A stretch of 64,000 nucleotides of DNA from Reticulascus tulasneorum (lineage: Eukaryota > Ascomycota > Sordariomycetes > Glomerellales > Reticulascaceae). A model generated the notes under the pieces. The model was not told where the DNA came from and did no database searches. It saw only the letters and a program-made list of their open reading frames with translations. A program made the position numbers and the translations under genes. Positions 20,708 through 31,321 of this stretch are shown here, one piece after another (the first letter of the stretch is position 1; the number at the start of each line of letters is the position of its first letter). The stretch spans positions 3,224,001 to 3,288,000 of the forward strand of contig LSAX01000001.1 in NCBI GenBank assembly GCA_001557505.1, given 5' to 3'.

Positions 20708-23377
20708 ATGGCATCTTCGATATTCACTTTTGATACTGACCCACAAATGGTCTCCTCCCCCTGGTTGTCTCCGGAGGAGGCTGAGAAGAAGGAACAATCT
20801 GCGCAACAGTTGACAAGTCATGGTCGCTCTGCGCAATCAGGACATCTATCCCAATATGGTGTAACGAAACTGCAAGCCGAGCCGCAAGAGGGGCCGACAG
20901 AGTACAAGTTACACTTACTACTCCGACCTCGACGAGTCTACCAGTCGGCGACCACCTCTGAGCATGCTCTGAGTTCGCAGCTTTCCAAGCCAGCATCAAC
21001 GACTCTGCTCTCCAATCCATCGGTCCCGGTTCCGACCACGACTCAGACTCTATCTGCTTCCAATCAGACCCGCCAATCACGCTTGCAGCAGTTGACAACC
21101 CAGCTGTTGTGGAGGCTCCAGCAATCCTCGCCGTATCATTCCTCAGACTCGAAAGAATTAGTGATCCCCAAGCTCCCTGGTGATACTACGGACATGAATT
21201 CTGCCGTGCGCCCTCAAAAGCTGCTGTCTGGATTGGAGGAATCCCGCGGTGCCTTGTATGAGATTGGGGTATCAGATAATGGAACTCTCGTCGGTTTGAC
21301 AGACGACGAAATGAAAGAAAGCCTCGCAACACTCAGAGTGATGGCTGCCAGTCTGGGTTGCAATGTGGAGATTCTGCGCGAGGTCATTGTCGGTGAATGC
21401 GAATGGCTTGAAAGCTCCGAGTTGGTTGACGATGCTGCATCTCCTCAGACCCCAGCAGTACGGCGGGCGAAGCTTTGGGTCACCGAGGCGCTAGTGGCGC
21501 CGGACATGGGGTTGAAGAAAGACGAAGATTCAAACCTCCAGAGGCTTAACTATGTTGGGGCAAGTATCCAGGAGTCGGGTGATGCTATTGTTGAGCCGAA
21601 AGTAAGTCGATCAACGACTGACCAACTTCGAGTCACTCTCACAGGGCCTACAACATCTGGCAAATCTACGTTGCTTGGTACCCTGTCCACAGGAACTCTG
21701 GACAACGGCCGTGGCAAAAGTCGTCTGAGTCTTTTCAAGCATCGACACGAGGTTGCATCCGGGCTCACCAGTTCTGTTGCGCAAGAGCTCATTGGGTACA
21801 AAGATGATATCATTGTCAACTATTCCCAGGAACACATCGATACCTGGACCAATATTCATCATGCCTCCAAAGATGACCGCCTAGTCTTTGTATCCGACTC
21901 GGCTGGCCACCCGCGGTACCGCCGTACAATTATCCGTGGCCTAATTGGTTGGGCACCACAATGGACGGTGCTTTGCATTGCAGCAGATGATGCAGATGCA
22001 AGTTCGGCCAAGGACGGCGCCAGCTCGACTGCTAAAGATGTCCTAGGATCCGCTGGCGCTGGCGTTGATCTTGCAACAGCGCATCTTGACCTCTGCCTTT
22101 CGCTCAAGACCCCGCTCGCTGTGATAATCACCAAGCTAGATCTAGCAACGAAGACTAGTATACAGAGGGCGTTAGGGAAAGTTCTGACTGGAATAAAAAA
22201 AGCTGGACGGCTCCCCAGGATTCTTCATTCTGCGCAGAGTGGAGAGGCGAAGCTTGCCCGAATTCCACCTTCTGACCTGGACAAGGCCAGAGCCATTTCA
22301 GCAGAGATGAGAGAAAAAGGCAACTTGCTAGAGGTTGTCCCAATCATCTTAGCTAGTGCTGTGAATGGGGTCGGTATTGGATTGATTCATGCTCTTCTGG
22401 ATTGTCTGCCTCTTCCACCGACCCCAACCTCTCATGACTTCGTTGGCATGGCACTCAACCCTGAGCAACCCGCCTCGTTGTTTCACATCGATGATACATT
22501 TAGTTTTCCGGCATCTTATGCAACTCTGGGAGCGAACCCGGCCCAGAGTGATTTGGGAACAGTTGTCTCAGGCTATTTACGATTTGGCCAGCTCTCCGTT
22601 GGTGACATCATTGTGGTTGGGCCATTCCCTTCCGAAGAAGATGACGTGAAAAATTCGACCCCGGACGAGCGTTCTTCTCCTGGTAGCTATGGGTTGTCCA
22701 TTTCGCATCCCTCCTCCTCCGAACTAGCGAGGATTGCGATGCGGAATGCTGTCGCTGCGTCCTCAATCAAAGGAGAATGGCACAATGCAAAGATTGTAAG
22801 CATTCGAAACCTACGGCTGCAAGTTCAAACTCTAGAAGCTGGTCAAGTCGGCACCATTGGCATTGTTTTGGAGACTGTACAAGATCCTGTACCTAAGAGC
22901 CTCTCCGACCAACGACTACCAGGGGGTCCACGCATCCGCAAAGGAATGGTATTGTCTATTCCTTCCAAGCATATGCTAGACACGGGGTTGTCTCTCCAAG
23001 CTGCAAGTGGCTTGACAGCGCTATTCGACGACCCAAATACCATGTCTCTCACCCTTGGATCACTCGTCAATATCTATGTTGGAAGTGTTCGGGCAGCAGC
23101 CCGAATAACCCGTGCCTGGGCGACGCAAAGTCAGCATGATGAAGACAGCATATCTACAGAAGACATATATGAAACTTTCAGTTTCAATGACACTGAAGAG
23201 TCTACGCCACTGGATGATTCTCCCACAAGAACAGGGGTGATAGAGGTTACATTAGAGCTGTTAACAAATCGGGAATGGATTGAGTTGGGCTCCCAGATAC
23301 TTTTGCTAGAAGGCGGAAGCAAAGACAGGTCTGGCCTCGAAGGGTTTGTTGGGAAAGTTGTCGAAATCGTAGATTGA
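20708..23377 (+). CDS. Translational GTPase of the GTPBP1/GTPBP2 family
   Basis: A single exon of 889 residues starting MASSIFTFDTDPQ. The G domain has G1 GPTTSGKST near residue 313, G3 DSAGHPRYRRT near 397, G4 TKLD at about 475 and a G5-like SAVNGVG. An EF-Tu-like second domain with DLGTVVSGYLRFGQLSVGDI and a C-terminal beta-barrel segment (EVTLELLTNREWIELGSQIL) follow. The long N-terminal region with KLHLLLRPRRVYQ and EIGVSDNGTLVGLTDDE is characteristic of GTPBP1/2, which differ from EF-1A in this extension. Animal members are linked to exosome-dependent mRNA decay and rescue of stalled ribosomes. The fungal role is less clear. G3 reads DSAGH rather than the common DTAGH or DTPGH. Cytosolic, no signal peptide. 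Confidence 0.85.
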   Translation: MASSIFTFDTDPQMVSSPWLSPEEAEKKEQSAQQLTSHGRSAQSGHLSQYGVTKLQAEPQEGPTEYKLHLLLRPRRVYQSATTSEHALSSQLSKPASTTLLSNPSVPVPTTTQTLSASNQTRQSRLQQLTTQLLWRLQQSSPYHSSDSKELVIPKLPGDTTDMNSAVRPQKLLSGLEESRGALYEIGVSDNGTLVGLTDDEMKESLATLRVMAASLGCNVEILREVIVGECEWLESSELVDDAASPQTPAVRRAKLWVTEALVAPDMGLKKDEDSNLQRLNYVGASIQESGDAIVEPKVSRSTTDQLRVTLTGPTTSGKSTLLGTLSTGTLDNGRGKSRLSLFKHRHEVASGLTSSVAQELIGYKDDIIVNYSQEHIDTWTNIHHASKDDRLVFVSDSAGHPRYRRTIIRGLIGWAPQWTVLCIAADDADASSAKDGASSTAKDVLGSAGAGVDLATAHLDLCLSLKTPLAVIITKLDLATKTSIQRALGKVLTGIKKAGRLPRILHSAQSGEAKLARIPPSDLDKARAISAEMREKGNLLEVVPIILASAVNGVGIGLIHALLDCLPLPPTPTSHDFVGMALNPEQPASLFHIDDTFSFPASYATLGANPAQSDLGTVVSGYLRFGQLSVGDIIVVGPFPSEEDDVKNSTPDERSSPGSYGLSISHPSSSELARIAMRNAVAASSIKGEWHNAKIVSIRNLRLQVQTLEAGQVGTIGIVLETVQDPVPKSLSDQRLPGGPRIRKGMVLSIPSKHMLDTGLSLQAASGLTALFDDPNTMSLTLGSLVNIYVGSVRAAARITRAWATQSQHDEDSISTEDIYETFSFNDTEESTPLDDSPTRTGVIEVTLELLTNREWIELGSQILLLEGGSKDRSGLEGFVGKVVEIVD

Positions 23378-23588
23378 GCATTTGCGTGAGCGGAAGATAT
23401 TGGCTGTCCTGCCGATTTGCGGTGCCATCTGTTTTCTGCGCATGGAGTTTCTGGTGCTAGTTTGATTTCAATTCAACTCTTTTTCGCCTACGGCGTAGCC
23501 CTTTCTTGATACAGTGACATGTACAGAGTCGTGCACAAGTTTCCTCAACTCCAAACGCCTAAAACCACATTTCTTCTTAGCCCATCAC

Positions 23589-24001
23589 TCATGCCCTCAC
23601 CAGGCCATAAAATAACGTCCATGTTAGGATGAAGCCTGACAACCCTCCCAGCAGGCCACTTGTCCAAATCTCCAATGGGCCCCTAAAATACCGACTCGTG
23701 TCCAAGATCGGCAATCCTGCAGCTGTCGACGTCGGCGCGACCCGTAGCGTGTAGAAGAGGATGCTAGTGAGGAAAGAGAAAATGATGTAGAAGAGGAAGC
23801 CGTTGTAAGATTCGAGCCCTAGGATACCGGCAGATACTCCAAAGAGTGAAGCCGTCAAGCTCTGGAGGTTGGATAATGTCTGTGGGGTTTAGGATTAGCT
23901 TGGAGCAAAAGAACAGAACGGTGGTTGTGTCGCACCTTCGTGTTCTGGATCACGGACTCTTGCACAATTGGGGAGATCTGGTATTCGCGTTCGGTCGGCA
24001 T
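23589..24001 (-). CDS. EMC6: ER membrane protein complex subunit 6 (EMC6)
   Basis: Two exons, 23936-24001 and 23589-23879, with a 56-nt intron (branch GCTAATCC) give 118 residues. The N-terminal exon MPTEREYQISPIVQESVIQN plus the joined TLSNLQSLTASLFGVSAGIL match the conserved EMC6 start. Three hydrophobic helices follow: about residues 30-45, 50-68 (GFLFYIIFSFLTSILFYTL) and 92-112 (WTSGLLGGLSGFILTWTLFY). EMC6 is a core subunit of the insertase that places tail-anchored and multi-spanning proteins in the ER membrane. The gene is convergent with the GTPase gene (211 bp between stops) and divergent from the vezatin-domain gene. Confidence 0.9.
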
Positions 24002-24644
24002 TGTAGCTATTCCAGGACGGCGATGGATGGTGTTGGATTCAAAAGATCAAGACTTCGGATACGCTTCCCTTTCCGAGTCGCTTCGATGATGTTGAATTTC
24101 TGTCTACCGTGGATTGCTAGCTCGTGAGCATGCTGGACATCCGCCAGCTTTCAAGTTGAATGTCGGCAGCGGCGCAATAATGTTCCATCAAGGCTTCCTT
24201 TCCATCCACCGAAGGGGCCGCGGAGCACCAGCAACAGAACGTGCCCGGATTCTGGAACGCCACAGGACACGCACCACGCACAGCCACTACTACCGTCGGA
24301 GATTGGAGGCTCGAATAGTCTCAACTGGCTGGCGTCGGAGCACAACAGCTGCACGCTGCCAGGGCCCCCTGCCACTGCTTTGCAGGGTTCCATCTCCTCA
24401 CGGGAGCTTTTTCTAGATCGGCGCTTGACTCTGTTCGTGTGACGCTGCGACTCCGCCAACACCGTATATATTAAACACTGGGCGCCTTGTACATACTTAA
24501 TCTTCTAATTTCATATTGTCTAATCCCTTCACGACCTTCTTGCGCTGCTGTCACGAACGAGAACGAGACGAAGCACCAACCCATCGGCGGACAGATCGAT
24601 ATGCTGCGTACATAGAGCGACTTTCGCGCTTCCAAAGTCGTTAG
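24002..24644. other. Divergent promoter region, EMC6 / vezatin-domain gene
   Basis: A 643-bp region between the two ATGs, with a CGTATATATTAAA stretch near 24463-24475 that could serve the rightward gene. No coding frame of note. Confidence 0.45.
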
Positions 24645-26728
24645 ATGGAGCCTGTTGTTTTTGAGCAAACTCCCCTCGCAGAGTATCTTCGAGGTAAGTG
24701 TCGCCTACCCAGGGATTCAAGTTGAAGGTTTACAGAGTACTGACGGTATTTGGAACAGATGAAGGCGAGGAGGAGCACGCAGAGTGGGCGATCGCCGAGT
24801 CGGATCACGAGTCTTCACCGCCATCGAGCCCCGGATTCGCACCCACAGGCCGACCCATGGTCAGGTCCCGATTTCGAGCCAAGACACCGAACCTTCTGCG
24901 TGTCGAAATACCCAACAGACCGTCACTCGGCACATTCAAGAGGAGTTATTCTGTAAGACTCGCATGTGTTATGACGCGTGTATTTGGGCTAACCTGACTC
25001 CTTTTCAGACCGCGGTAGCATCAAGGATTGACCGGGCTGACAACTCCAAATTTCTCGAGCAATTTCGCTATACAATCGTGGCATCCCAGCTTTTAAGTGG
25101 GCACTCAATATTATCACAGCACCATGCATCATCGCGGCCTACGAACGCGGCTGCAGAAGGGGATGGCCACGATCTAGCGAAACCAGCTGGTGCCGTCGCT
25201 GCTGTGTTAGGGGCTCTCGCAGTTGCCTTATCCATCAGCTGGCTGGCAGCAGCAGGTGGATCCTTCTCCAAGAAGCGAGTCGTGATCATACTGGTCTTCG
25301 GGGCGATTGCTGCAGGGGTTGCGAAGGTATACCTGAGAACCCAGTGGCTGAGGTACCGCCGGCAACAAGCGGTGTCCGAGCTCACGGCATTCGTTTCAAA
25401 TTCACAAGAGTTTGACAGTGCGACTGGTGCGGCCATAGCTTTGATCCAGGAGGTAGAGCTAGTCTCCCGCGGATACAGAATGTGAGTTGTTTCGTCCACC
25501 TGACGGTGGTGGTGGGGCTAGTATGAATCAAGCGCAGACGTGCTAACACAAAGTTTAGAAGCGCGCCGCTACCGCCCATTAGCCGTATGGATGACCGTAC
25601 ACAGACCCGGAGATGTGTCCGATTGCGCAAAGTTCTCAACAGTTGTTTTGCAGATGTGGTCCCAGCATATCATCGAACATCTGCTGTGGTCAAGGGGTTC
25701 TCCGAACAGCTTGATCTGGAGAAGTACTACGATATTTACGACATTAGCGACTTTGACATATCGGATGCCTTGCAGGGCTATACCGAAACCGAGTTCGAAG
25801 ATGCCGAGTCGTTGCGGTCCCTCAAAATCCTAGCGGCTCGCTTTCACACCATTCGCAAGATATTTCTCTGCGCTCTGTTGGCTCTAGATGCTGGCGATGA
25901 TAACAACGACTTGCTGAGATGGACAACTGCGGTTGAGGCAATACGTAGCCTCAATTCTGTCACAGAAACGGCGTACGAGCGTTTGAGGTCGATTCTCAGC
26001 GATCAAGAATGTACGTACTACTAAAGTCGCTAATTGTTGCAGTGAAGTTTGGCTAATCATCTGCAGCTTTCCCTGCCCCACCAACCCCCAGGCTCCCATT
26101 GACGCCTGGCAGGGAGCGATGGAGATCACAGTTGCGGAAGCTGAACTCATTGTCCAGCGGAATACGTGGCTTGCAAGCCAAACTGCAACTGCTGAGAGAG
26201 GAATCCGACAAAACCTTAAACGAGTCGGAAGACATTTCCGAACATGGTTCCAATCTTATGATTCAGTACGAGTCAATTGGCATAGATCTCAGAACATTAA
26301 TGCAGTCCTGGGAAGAAGGTAAAGCGGCATTGGCTTTGGGCATCGACAGGAACGAAAAGAGGCTCTCGTCGATCAGTACACTGCTCTCCCCGACGACGTC
26401 GCTAAGTGGTCTTACCACAGTCGAGGAAGGCGGCGCGTTAGAGGCCCTCAAAGCTTTGACAGGAGAGTCCCCTTCGACGTTGGACTTCAGCAGCGTCGGA
26501 GAACCTGACACTGAGGAGATATTCGAAGCGGTGGCAATGCCTCGGCCAAGAAGTCTACTGACGAGAGAAGAGAGGATTGCCAAGATGAAAGAGGACCGAG
26601 AGAAGAGAGAAATCGCCAAGGAGAAGTCCGACGCCACTAAGGGAATGCTCCGGGAGCTTGAGATGGTCATCAACCTTCGACCAAGGGCCCGTACCAACAC
26701 CACACCATCACGAATTGTTTCATTGTGA
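24645..26728 (+). CDS. Vezatin-domain (myosin-binding, peroxisome inheritance) protein, INP2-like
   Basis: Five exons (24645-24693, 24759-24952, 25009-25481, 25559-26010, 26067-26728) encode 609 residues; every junction restores the frame. An acidic N-terminus (DEGEEEHAEWAIAESDHESS) precedes FLEQFRYTIVASQLL. Two membrane helices follow at about 142-163 and 171-189, separated by a short KKR loop. The middle region contains YDIYDISDFDISDALQGY and a predicted helical bundle; the C-terminus is rich in charged coiled-coil sequence (REERIAKMKEDREKREIAKE). This layout fits the fungal myosin-binding motif of peroxisomes family (vezatin domain, PF12632), which includes yeast Inp2, the Myo2 receptor that moves peroxisomes into the bud. 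The family call rests on the layout and segments I recognise, not on a search. Confidence 0.72.
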
Positions 26729-27484
26729 CGCAGATAATGACGGACTTACTTGGCGGAGCACGAATTGGAGTTTTGGATTTATGGGTTCGTCTCTATATAT
26801 ATCTTGGCCATGGCTGCATAGAGCGAGGTTCGCTGCGCGCACTGGGACATTACAAGGCGGCGTTTGATACATATGGGACGAATGACGCCAATGTCAATTA
26901 TCATGATTCGGTGTTTATATCTGGATGTACGATCTGTATAGTATTTTTAATTAGAACATCCTGTCCATGATATGTTCGCAGATCTCCGAACCGTTGTGAA
27001 TTCTCTCCGTGTCCCAGTGGAAGGATATTTTCAGCAGACTAAGGTACTGTACCAAATAGTTGAGGTGAAGCAAGTTCTAGTTAGTTGGATTTCTAGCCAA
27101 TCAGGATTAGACCCCCTATCCCCCCCCTGAAAATGCGCTGTGTTGCCCAGCACGTGAAGACCTGAAAGTGCTGCCCCGCGCGTAATGTTGGCGTCAGGGC
27201 TCAATCTCACATCCAGACGCGTCTCCCCCAGCATCCCACCTCGCGTCTTCCGTGTGCCCATTAAAGTGCTTGCCTCGAGCTTTCTCTCACAGTCAACTGA
27301 AAATAACGTGCATCCACCCAACGACTTGAAGTTTGATTTCGACCATTTCCAGAAAACGTTTAAATAACTTCACTCCATATCTACCCAAATCACATCTCAG
27401 AAATCAAAAAGTAGGCACTCTCTCACCGATACTCTTCCCACCACAGTGCTGTATCTGTCGGCGAATGCTAACGCTTGAGCAGAG
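26729..27484. other. Intergenic: PCNA promoter region
   Basis: Contains the 3' end of the vezatin-domain gene and the PCNA promoter with an ACGCGT at 27217-27222. A C-rich run lies near 27113-27127. No gene seen. Confidence 0.5.
27217..27222. promoter_or_regulatory. MCB-type ACGCGT element upstream of PCNA
   Basis: A perfect ACGCGT palindrome 263 bp before the PCNA ATG. MBF binds this sequence in yeasts to drive G1/S genes, including PCNA. A single 6-mer can occur by chance. Confidence 0.45.
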
Positions 27485-28436
27485 ATGTTGGAGGCACGAC
27501 TTGAGCAGGCTAACATCCTGAAGAAGGTAAATCAATCTGGGTCAGTATCTGCTAATGGAGTAATACTGACGCGCACAGGTGGTTGACGCCATCAAGGATC
27601 TTGTTCAGGATTGCAACTTCGACTGCAATGACTCGGGCATCGCTCTCCAGGCCATGGACAACTCGCACGTCGCGCTCGTCTCGATGATGCTCAAGGCCGA
27701 AGCCTTCTCACCATACCGCTGCGACCGCAACATTGCGCTCGGCGTCAACCTGACCTCGCTGACCAAGGTGCTCCGCGCGGCACAGAACGAGGACATCCTG
27801 ACCATCAAGGCGGAAGACGCGCCCGACAGCCTGAACCTGGTCTTCGAGAGCAGCGAGAATGACCGCATTAGCGAGTACGACCTGAAGCTGATGGATATTG
27901 ACCAAGAGCATCTGGGCATTCCAGAGACGGAGTATGCAAGCACGATTGCGATGCCAGCTGCCGAGTTTCGGAGAATCTGCACGGATTTGAGCGCAATGTC
28001 TGAGTCTGGTGAGTTATGACCCATATAGCAGTACCCTATCCTGGGAGAGAATAATTTGCTAACTACAGCAGTTACTATTGATGCGAGCAAGGACGGCGTT
28101 AAGTTTTCCTGCAATGGCGACATCGGCAATGGATCAGTTACCCTGCGAAGCCACACAAATGTCGACAAGCCCGATCAGAACGTCGATATTGAGCTGACCG
28201 AGCCTGTGTCGCTGACCTTCTCGCTGAAGTACCTCGTCAACTTCTGCAAAGCCTCTGCCCTCTCCAACCAGGTCAAGATCTGCCTATCTAACGAAGTTCC
28301 TCTATTGGTCGAGTACAACCTTTCTGGCAGCAGCTATCTGCGATTCTACCTCGCACCCAAGGCAAGTCACTTTGTGTTTGGTCCTCTTGCGGGAGCCCTA
28401 AGCTAACGTGCATGGCAGATTGGTGATGAAGAGTAA
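27485..28436 (+). CDS. POL30: Proliferating cell nuclear antigen (PCNA, sliding clamp)
   Basis: Four exons (27485-27526, 27579-28008, 28069-28361, 28419-28436) encode 260 residues, the usual PCNA length. The protein opens [20 protein letters not shown] and continues with [32 protein letters not shown] (interdomain connector region) and LAPKIGDEE at the C-terminus, all diagnostic. PCNA is the homotrimeric clamp that tethers replicative polymerases and many PIP-box proteins in the nucleus. The third intron uses a GC donor (AAG|GCAAGT) and an AG acceptor. The last exon then carries only IGDEE and the stop. An 11-position donor match and the conserved C-terminus support this. The neighbours include dUTPase and, further on, RecQ, also replication genes. 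Confidence 0.97.
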
Positions 28437-29101
28437 GGCAAATAAGACAAGAGGCTTAGATGTTACGGTTGGCGTTGTGGGAGATGAAGGATGGACGGGT
28501 TTTCGTCTTATGACTCTGGATGACCTTTACCGTACCCAGACGAGTACATGCGATGTGTGTGGAAGACGCATGAAAATTGGGTTGATATACTTTTGGCGAT
28601 AATGAAATCGAGTCTTGCACAATCCTCCCTCCTTCGTGAACATGTTCAGTGCATTTCCATCCGAAGTCCAGGTGGTGGCACTTGGTGCGCCGGACTTTCC
28701 AATCTTGGTTAGTGCGGGGTTCTTCCACTACCATGGCGGGGCAATATCTGGACCCTGACTCCGATCTAAATCTGCGAGGCCAGGTTATGTCGATGTCATA
28801 TCTAGGGCGAGATCGCATTGCATCGGTTGTTATCTTAGTCATTCCAGGGACACGAGCGAGAACTTCGAATTGGTAGTTTGATCTCACAAGGGCAGACGAG
28901 AATTGGATGCTAGACGTAGAATTTCTTTCCTATCTTACCTACGTCCTGCTACATCGAAACTTTTTGAAACGATATTACACATTCCAGCATAGAATATCTT
29001 CTTGGTCTCTAGCTCGAGAAGAGGCTATCGCGTGACTCCTCGTCGCCCGGTCACGATTCGAAATCCTCCAACATCCTGGTTTCTTAATAAGCACTCGAAG
29101 C
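28437..29101. other. Intergenic between PCNA and pyridoxal kinase
   Basis: No supported gene. A 143-codon minus-strand frame (28456-28887) shows no motif. A TTACCTACGT motif lies near 28935-28944. Confidence 0.45.
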
Positions 29102-30371
29102 ATGAGCATAGAACTCCCGATCCCAGAAACTCGCGTGTTGGCTGTTGCGAGCCACGTAAGGATTCTCACCAGTGCTCATTCCCCGGCGTGATTAGACTGA
29201 CATTGCGTGGATAAAGGTCGTATCTGGGTTGGTTTTTTTGTGCTGCCAAGAAGTTGAGCATCCACTTACGTCAAGTTCAGAAATGTAGGGAATAAGATCG
29301 CAGTCTTCACGCTCCAGTCGCTGGGCTGTGACGTGGCTGCCCTGAACACAGTCCAATTTAGTGAGCATACATGAAGTTCCCAGTTCAGAATCGGAGGCTG
29401 AGCTTGAGTCCCAAGGTAATCACACCGGCTATAGACAATGGAAGGGCACCAGAGTGTCGGCCCAGGAGATCACTGATCTGTACGAGGGCCTGAAGCAATC
29501 CTATCTCGATGATTTCGACATGATGCTCTCCGGGTACATCCCGGGTGCCCCGGCAGTTGAAGCGGTTGGGCAAATTGGCAAAGATCTCAAGGAGAAGTCG
29601 CAAGGTTCGCCGGGGAGCTTTTTTTGGGTACTAGATCCAGTCATGGGAGATCATGGGAAGCTCTATGTTGCGGAAGATGTCGTTCCCGCATACCGATCAC
29701 TGATTGGCCACGCCGATTTGATACTCCCTAACCAGTTTGAAGCGGAGTGAGTCTTGTAGGTCTCCGTCTAGTGATCCAATGCTAATCAAAGAGAGTGCAG
29801 ACTTCTATCAGAGGTGAAAATCGTTGATATGGACTCGTTAACCAAGGCTATTCAAGTCCTCCACGCAAAGTTCAGGATACCGCACGTAGTTATCACCTCC
29901 GTCAACCTCTCAACGCCCGACAAACCGCTGTCCCACCTCTCCGTCGTAGGCTCCACCATGACCTCGGATTGCAAACCCCGGCTGTTTACGATCGTCTTCC
30001 CAGCCATCGACTGCTACTTCAGCGGCACAGGCGACATGTTCGCCGCGCTCATGACCGTCCGGATACGCGAGGCCGTGTACCAGGTGAACGGGCTGAAAGA
30101 GACGGCCTCGTGGCTCAGTGGGGATGATGTGGATGTTCTGGATCTGCCGCTCGTCAAGGCGACGGAGAAGGTGCTGGCCACCATGCACGAGGTGTTGACA
30201 AAGACATCCGAGGGCATGAGTGAGGCAATTGGCAAGAGCAAGGCGGCTGGGGCAGAGGAGGACGAGAGGAGGTTGCATCTACTGAGGTCGAGAGCGGCAG
30301 AGTTAAAGCTCGTTCGCAATTTGGCTAGTCTACGGTCGCCGGTTGTCCAATTCAAGGCGAAGACCGTGTAA
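29102..30371 (+). CDS. Pyridoxal kinase
   Basis: Five exons (29102-29155, 29217-29227, 29281-29360, 29416-29746, 29801-30371) give 348 residues. The N-terminus VLAVASHVVSGNVGNKIAVF depends on an 11-nt second exon, whose inclusion exactly rebuilds the conserved ASHVVxGxVGNK block. It continues with LQSLGCDVAALNTVQFSNHT, GYRQWKG, DPVMGD, ADLILPNQFEAELLS and the catalytic SGTGDMFAALM with its Asp. These are the signatures of PdxK/BUD16-type kinases of the ribokinase fold, which phosphorylate pyridoxal and related B6 vitamers. The C-terminal helix (RSRAAELKLVRNLASLRSP) is long, as in fungi. It is convergent with the dUTPase gene, 171 bp apart. Confidence 0.93.
29217..29227 (+). other. 11-nt micro-exon of pyridoxal kinase
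   Basis: The stretch GTCGTATCTGG lies between an AAAG acceptor and a GTTGGT donor. It supplies Val-Val-Ser-Gly of a conserved N-terminal motif. Removing it shifts the frame. Confidence 0.8.
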
Positions 30372-30542
30372 AACCTCATACAAAGAGCTGGAATATGCGG
30401 TGTGCATGGAGCATTGGAATATAGAAGCATTGAATAGAGACAGGATATCAATCGAGGATTTTGCTTTTCACATCCCGCCCTCTAGCTCCGCCATGTCTAT
30501 CGAGACTCTAATCCGAATTGACTCCAACCTGATCGAACGCAT

Positions 30543-31162
30543 TTAGTTCGCAGGTGGTTCAAGGGAAATGCCAGTGCTACCAAAGCCACCTGCGCCACGG
30601 ACACTCTCCTCCAGTTCCTGGACCTCGACGACCTCTGGGGTGTAGATCCGCTCAATGATAAGCTGCGCTATGCGATCGCCCTCCTTGACCTCGAAATCCG
30701 ACTCGGCGTGGTTAAAGAGTAGGACTTTCACCTGGCCGCGGTAGTCTGCGTCGATGACGCCAGCGCCAGTGTCGATGAAGTGCTTAGATGCCAGGCCGGA
30801 GCGCGGAGCGATGCGGCCATCTGGAGAAACCATTAACACCACTCCAGCCGGGGGCGGTTTGTAGAGAAACCGATTGTGGGAGAACGGGGGGCCGACTTAC
30901 AAGTCCCAGCTGGGACAGAGATCGCAATATCCGTATCGACGAGCGCCTTGCCAATCGCAGGGATGGTGGTGTCCTTCGCCGCGTAGAGATCATACCCCGC
31001 GGCGAAGGCGCTGCCTCGCGTGGGCAGGCGCCCCTTGTCGGAGAGCTTCTTGACCTGCAGAGCCGGGGCGGTCTCCATCTTGGGCACGGGGTTGTCGCTG
31101 GTCTTGACTCGTTTTGCGGGGGGCGAGGTAGGTGGGGAAGTAATCGCGTCGGCAGCGGTCAT
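30543..31162 (-). CDS. DUT1: dUTP diphosphatase (trimeric dUTPase)
   Basis: Two exons, 30901-31162 and 30543-30820, with an 80-nt intron encode 179 residues from ATG 31162 ([20 protein letters not shown]). All five dUTPase motifs are present: AAGYDLYAA (I), [10 protein letters not shown] (II, across the splice PAGT-YG), [11 protein letters not shown] (III), EGDRIAQLI (IV) and GAGGFGSTG (V). The enzyme hydrolyses dUTP to dUMP, keeping uracil out of DNA and feeding dTMP synthesis. The basic PPAKRVKTS near the start could be a nuclear signal. The frame stays open upstream to an ATG at 31321, adding a 53-residue Arg-rich segment without acidic residues that looks like a mitochondrial presequence. 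ACGCG motifs at 31257-31272 lie in that segment. Confidence 0.96.
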
Positions 31163-31256
31163 GATTGAGCGGTTGCGGATGGAGGGGAAGCTTCGGTGAG
31201 GTGGAATTACGGTGAGGGTAAGGAGAGTGCCATGGCGGGTCTGGCAGGGAGCGGTG

Positions 31257-31272
31257 ACGCGACCTGGACGCG
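31257..31272. promoter_or_regulatory. Two ACGCG motifs upstream of the main dUTPase start
   Basis: ACGCG occurs at 31257-31261 and 31268-31272, six bases apart and about 100 bp before the ATG at 31162. They match the MBF core but could also be coding bases of a longer dUTPase form. Confidence 0.35.
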
Positions 31273-31321
31273 CGAATGCAGGGACGCGGAGGAGGGGAGG
31301 GATTGGCCAATTAGGAGGCAT

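Noticed and set aside
28456..28887. 143-codon minus-strand frame downstream of PCNA
   Set aside because: No motif, no signal peptide, and it covers the PCNA 3' region.
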